From contig NHCD02000019.1 of assembly GCA_002168105.2 (NCBI GenBank), positions 56,597 through 120,596 on the forward strand: 64,000 bases of DNA, read 5' to 3'. Position 1 is the stretch's first letter; each line of letters opens with the position of its first letter. Position numbers and translations under genes: made by a program. The notes below the pieces were generated by a model that worked only from the letters and a program-made list of their open reading frames with translations, made no database searches and was not told where the DNA came from. Shown here one piece after another: positions 61,401 through 64,000 of the stretch. The DNA is from Phycisphaera sp. TMED24. Lineage in GTDB: Bacteria > Planctomycetota > Phycisphaerae > Phycisphaerales > SM1A02.

Positions 61401-62591
61401 ATGCGCGCGTCCTTTGTTCTTGCTTTGTTGTGTTGCTCCTTCGCCTTGGCCGATCGTCTGGTTCCAGAATTGGACCCGGGTCGCTTTGGGATGTTGGAGC
61501 GTGAATTGCAACTCAACCGAGACCAAACTGGCATGTTGCGTGCCGCACGTTTGGCCTATGTCTCTGAGCTTGATTTGATTCGAGATGAGCGGGCCGCAGC
61601 ACTGTCGGCAGCGGGACAAGATCGCATCGAAGCAGCCCTTCGGGGTGAGTTGATTCTGGATCGAACCGAACGACGATTGCTCCAAGCGGCAGTTCGCCAA
61701 GCGGAAGCCCCATTCCGACGGCGGGCGGCCCAAGAACTGGACACCCTGATTTTGACCGCCGCCATCACGTTGCCTGAAGATGGGAAAGAGGCCGCCGAAG
61801 AAGCGTTTCGGGCCCTTCGCCGCGAAGCCTGGCTGCAGACATGGGGGCTGGGCACCAAAGGTCGAGCCGGGGGCGGCGAAGGCGTGGACCTGCTGCGTCT
61901 TTTGGACGATGCGCTTCGACCCGGTGGCGCTTTGGCCGGTGGATTGCGTGAGGACTGGGCCCCTTTTCTTTCTGACTGGTCCGCCGAGATCGACCAATAT
62001 CTAAACGGGCCGGCTCTTGATTTGGCCGACGCCTTTGATCGTCACGCCATCGCCAAATTGCAAGCCGTTGGCATTGCCGAAGCCGAGGCCTCCCTGGCCA
62101 GCCAGTTGGCCACGTTGGAAGGCATTCATCGTCGGCACGCTGAAGCGTTGGCCCAGATCATCGAAGCTTCGGTGGACCAAGCCGCTGGTTTCCGTTGGAT
62201 GCAGTCGGTGTACGACGCGACGTGGCCTTGGATGGGCATCGGCACGGTGCGGCGTGAAGCGCTGTGGATTGCCAGCACCATCCAAGACCAAGCGGTGGTT
62301 GATTCGGCCCTGAGTTCGCTGGCGCTGTCTGAAAAAGCGTTGCAGCCGCTGGTTCAATCGGTGGTTGATGAGGCACGTTCCCGCCGGGATTCTGAGGGCC
62401 AAGTGTTGAACCCGCTCTTGCCTCCAGTGAATGGCATCCCGAGCCCCGCTCGTATCGCGTTGCTGTCCAAAACCGGCGCGATTGGAGAGGTGGCGAACGA
62501 AACCAGCCACAGTCTTCGCATGCTGCTCACCAAAAATCAGCGATTGCAGATGGAATCTGATCTTCTGGTGGGCGATCGCCGCCGCCGTTGA
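61401..62591 (+). CDS. Secreted helical protein of unknown function
   Basis: A 396-residue protein with a signal peptide (MRASFVLALLCCSFALADRL). The rest is helical and Ala/Glu/Arg/Leu-rich (LNRDQTGMLRAARLAYVSELDLIRDERAAAL), with patterns like those of the 815-residue protein at 24673-27120: a short L-x-x-x-Q helix near the start and long amphipathic helices. It precedes eno by about 60 bp on the same strand. No domain is recognised. Confidence 0.7.
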   Translation: MRASFVLALLCCSFALADRLVPELDPGRFGMLERELQLNRDQTGMLRAARLAYVSELDLIRDERAAALSAAGQDRIEAALRGELILDRTERRLLQAAVRQAEAPFRRRAAQELDTLILTAAITLPEDGKEAAEEAFRALRREAWLQTWGLGTKGRAGGGEGVDLLRLLDDALRPGGALAGGLREDWAPFLSDWSAEIDQYLNGPALDLADAFDRHAIAKLQAVGIAEAEASLASQLATLEGIHRRHAEALAQIIEASVDQAAGFRWMQSVYDATWPWMGIGTVRREALWIASTIQDQAVVDSALSSLALSEKALQPLVQSVVDEARSRRDSEGQVLNPLLPPVNGIPSPARIALLSKTGAIGEVANETSHSLRMLLTKNQRLQMESDLLVGDRRRR

Positions 62592-62654
62592 CCAAATTTC
62601 GCTGTCGGGTGGATACCATTTTTGCCCCTGCCTTTTGGGGACCGGAGCCCGACC

Positions 62655-63962
62655 ATGCATTCTGAATTTGAAATCGAAGCCATCCATGCCCGTCAAATCC
62701 TCGACAGCCGGGGGAACCCAACTCTCGAATGCGAAGTACAACTGGCCGGTGGTGCGGTCGGCGATGCTGCGGTGCCCAGTGGCGCCAGCACCGGCGAGCA
62801 CGAAGCCGTGGAGCTTCGTGATGGGAACCCCGATTACTACCTCGGCAAGAGTGTCGAGCAAGCCGTTGACAATGTGAACACCACCATTGCCGGTGAGTTG
62901 CTGGGCCTTGATGCTCGGGAGCAAGGCATGGTGGACATGCTCATGCTTGAAGCAGACGGAACTCCGAACAAATCAAACTTCGGTGCGAACGCCACACTTG
63001 CGGTTTCGTTGGCCACGGCCCAAGCGGCCGCGATGCAGCACGGCATGCCTCTGTGGCGCTACGTTGGTGGCGCTCGGTCCAATGTGCTCCCCGTGCCAAT
63101 GTTCAATATTCTGAATGGTGGCAAGCACGCGGACAACACCGTGGACTTCCAAGAGTTCATGGTGCAACCGTGGGGCTTCGACACGTTCGAAGAAGGCCTT
63201 CGCTGCGGCGTCGAGATTTACCATCACCTCAAGAAGGTCTTGAAAGAGGCCGGGCTTTCCACCGCCGTGGGCGATGAGGGTGGCTTTGCCCCCAACTTGG
63301 CCAAAGCCGAAGACGCTCTGGAACTGATCGCCAAGGCCACCGAAAGCGCTGGGTACAGCTTGGGCGAGCAAGTGTTTATCGCTTTGGACCCAGCCACCAG
63401 TGAAATGGTGGGCGAAGCCAAGAAGCAAGGCAAAGAAGGCTACTGCTTCTTCAAGAGTGACCCGTCACGGGTGGCGTCCACCGACGAGATGATCGATCTC
63501 TGGGCTGGGTGGTGTGAGCGTTGGCCCATCCGATCCATTGAAGATGGTCTCGATGAAAACGACTGGGAAGGCTGGCGGAAGCTCACCGAACGTCTCGGTG
63601 ACCAGGTTCAGTTGGTTGGCGATGACCTGTTCGTGACCAATCCCAACTTCCTTGGCCGCGGTATTGAAGAAGGTTGTGCCAACGCCATCTTGGTGAAGGT
63701 CAACCAAATTGGAACCCTGACCGAAACTTTGCAAGCGGTCGCCATGGGCGCTCGACATGGTTACGCCGCGGTCCTGTCTCACCGTTCCGGTGAAACCGAA
63801 GATTCAGTGATCGCAGATCTGGCGGTCGCCACGAATTGCGGGCAAATCAAGACTGGTGCGCCGTGTCGTTCCGATCGGACCGCGAAATACAACCAGCTGC
63901 TTCGCATCGCCGAGCAGCTTGGTGACGACGCGGAATACGGAAGCGTCACCTGGACCCGTTGA
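62655..63962 (+). CDS. eno: Enolase
   Basis: A 435-residue glycolytic enzyme converting 2-phosphoglycerate to PEP. The start at 62655 ([23 protein letters not shown]) trims 11 tracked codons. [101 protein letters not shown] and [23 protein letters not shown] are the canonical metal and catalytic motifs. The start of a possible terminator (AAAAAAAGCGGGGCCC) follows at the window end. Confidence 0.97.
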   Translation: MHSEFEIEAIHARQILDSRGNPTLECEVQLAGGAVGDAAVPSGASTGEHEAVELRDGNPDYYLGKSVEQAVDNVNTTIAGELLGLDAREQGMVDMLMLEADGTPNKSNFGANATLAVSLATAQAAAMQHGMPLWRYVGGARSNVLPVPMFNILNGGKHADNTVDFQEFMVQPWGFDTFEEGLRCGVEIYHHLKKVLKEAGLSTAVGDEGGFAPNLAKAEDALELIAKATESAGYSLGEQVFIALDPATSEMVGEAKKQGKEGYCFFKSDPSRVASTDEMIDLWAGWCERWPIRSIEDGLDENDWEGWRKLTERLGDQVQLVGDDLFVTNPNFLGRGIEEGCANAILVKVNQIGTLTETLQAVAMGARHGYAAVLSHRSGETEDSVIADLAVATNCGQIKTGAPCRSDRTAKYNQLLRIAEQLGDDAEYGSVTWTR

Positions 63963-64000
63963 TCGCAACTTGACCAACAAAAAAAGCGGGGCCCATAGGG

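Noticed and set aside
60579-61997. Minus-strand ORF (472 aa) opposite the Xer recombinase
   Set aside because: It is antisense to a tyrosine recombinase with all catalytic residues and has low-complexity Pro/Arg composition.
1-64000. CRISPR arrays, tRNA or rRNA genes
   Set aside because: I looked for regularly spaced repeats and for tRNA-like cloverleaf signatures such as GGTTCGAATCC and found none; only the 15-nt 16S-tail match at 49794-49808, too short for an rRNA gene.

Overview
The window looks like one contiguous, gene-dense chromosomal segment (about 73 annotated features, mostly housekeeping genes) from a GC-rich, flagellated Planctomycetota bacterium, most likely a Phycisphaerae-type lineage. 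The taxonomic hints are a pseudopilin-like protein with the N-terminus [24 protein letters not shown], a MADMFYSLQEA... helix-turn-helix/membrane protein of a kind I associate with planctomycetes, a leucine-catabolism cluster, large secreted helical proteins without known relatives, and flagellar rod/ring genes. The taxonomy is inference. I see no tRNA, rRNA, CRISPR array, prophage or insertion sequence.

Layout. 1-5.5 kb (minus): partial purple-acid-phosphatase-like enzyme, MscS channel, KamA-like radical SAM enzyme, Na+-dependent symporter. 5.6-13.5 kb (mostly plus): asparagine synthetase, small membrane protein, MsrB-MsrA fusion (minus), then a run of sialate O-acetylesterase, hypothetical, secreted esterase and DNA methyltransferase. 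13.5-19.4 kb: pseudopilin, HTH/membrane protein, SAM methyltransferase, a NeuC-like UDP-GlcNAc 2-epimerase, a second DNA methyltransferase and a hypothetical. 19.4-31 kb: RibBA with a degenerate cyclohydrolase half, then minus-strand clpP pair, thyA, HtrA protease, panB and a giant secreted helical protein; MoeB/ThiF-like enzyme; rpsG, rpsL; a PNGase F-like secreted protein and rnhA. 31-38.8 kb: purSL-purQ, rlmE plus lipoprotein, and a TPP riboswitch controlling thiC-slyX. 39-45.7 kb: small ORFs, DEAD-box helicase, DUF481-like porin, crotonase, trpC, CPBP protease, trpS. 45.8-49.7 kb: mccB, methylglutaconyl-CoA hydratase, HMG-CoA lyase and birA, a leucine-degradation operon with its biotin ligase. 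50-55 kb: ftsK, then yggS-metF with three tiny overlapping membrane genes. 55-60 kb: glycogen debranching enzyme and a flgF-flgG-flgA-flgH operon. 60-64 kb: Xer recombinase, a second secreted helical protein and enolase.

Genes are packed very tightly. ATGA/GTGA/TGATG start-stop overlaps couple many neighbours, and two divergent pairs have start codons that overlap inside a TCATGA palindrome. The items most worth checking are these overlapping divergent starts, a 15-nt perfect complement/mimic of the 16S rRNA tail in front of a 22-codon ORF with its own terminator, a ClpP with Asn in the catalytic-Asp position, an S12 protein carrying Arg88 (a known streptomycin-resistance substitution), a RibBA without zinc cysteines, a PNGase F-like protein, and two solitary DNA methyltransferases. 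No obviously novel multi-gene system is visible.
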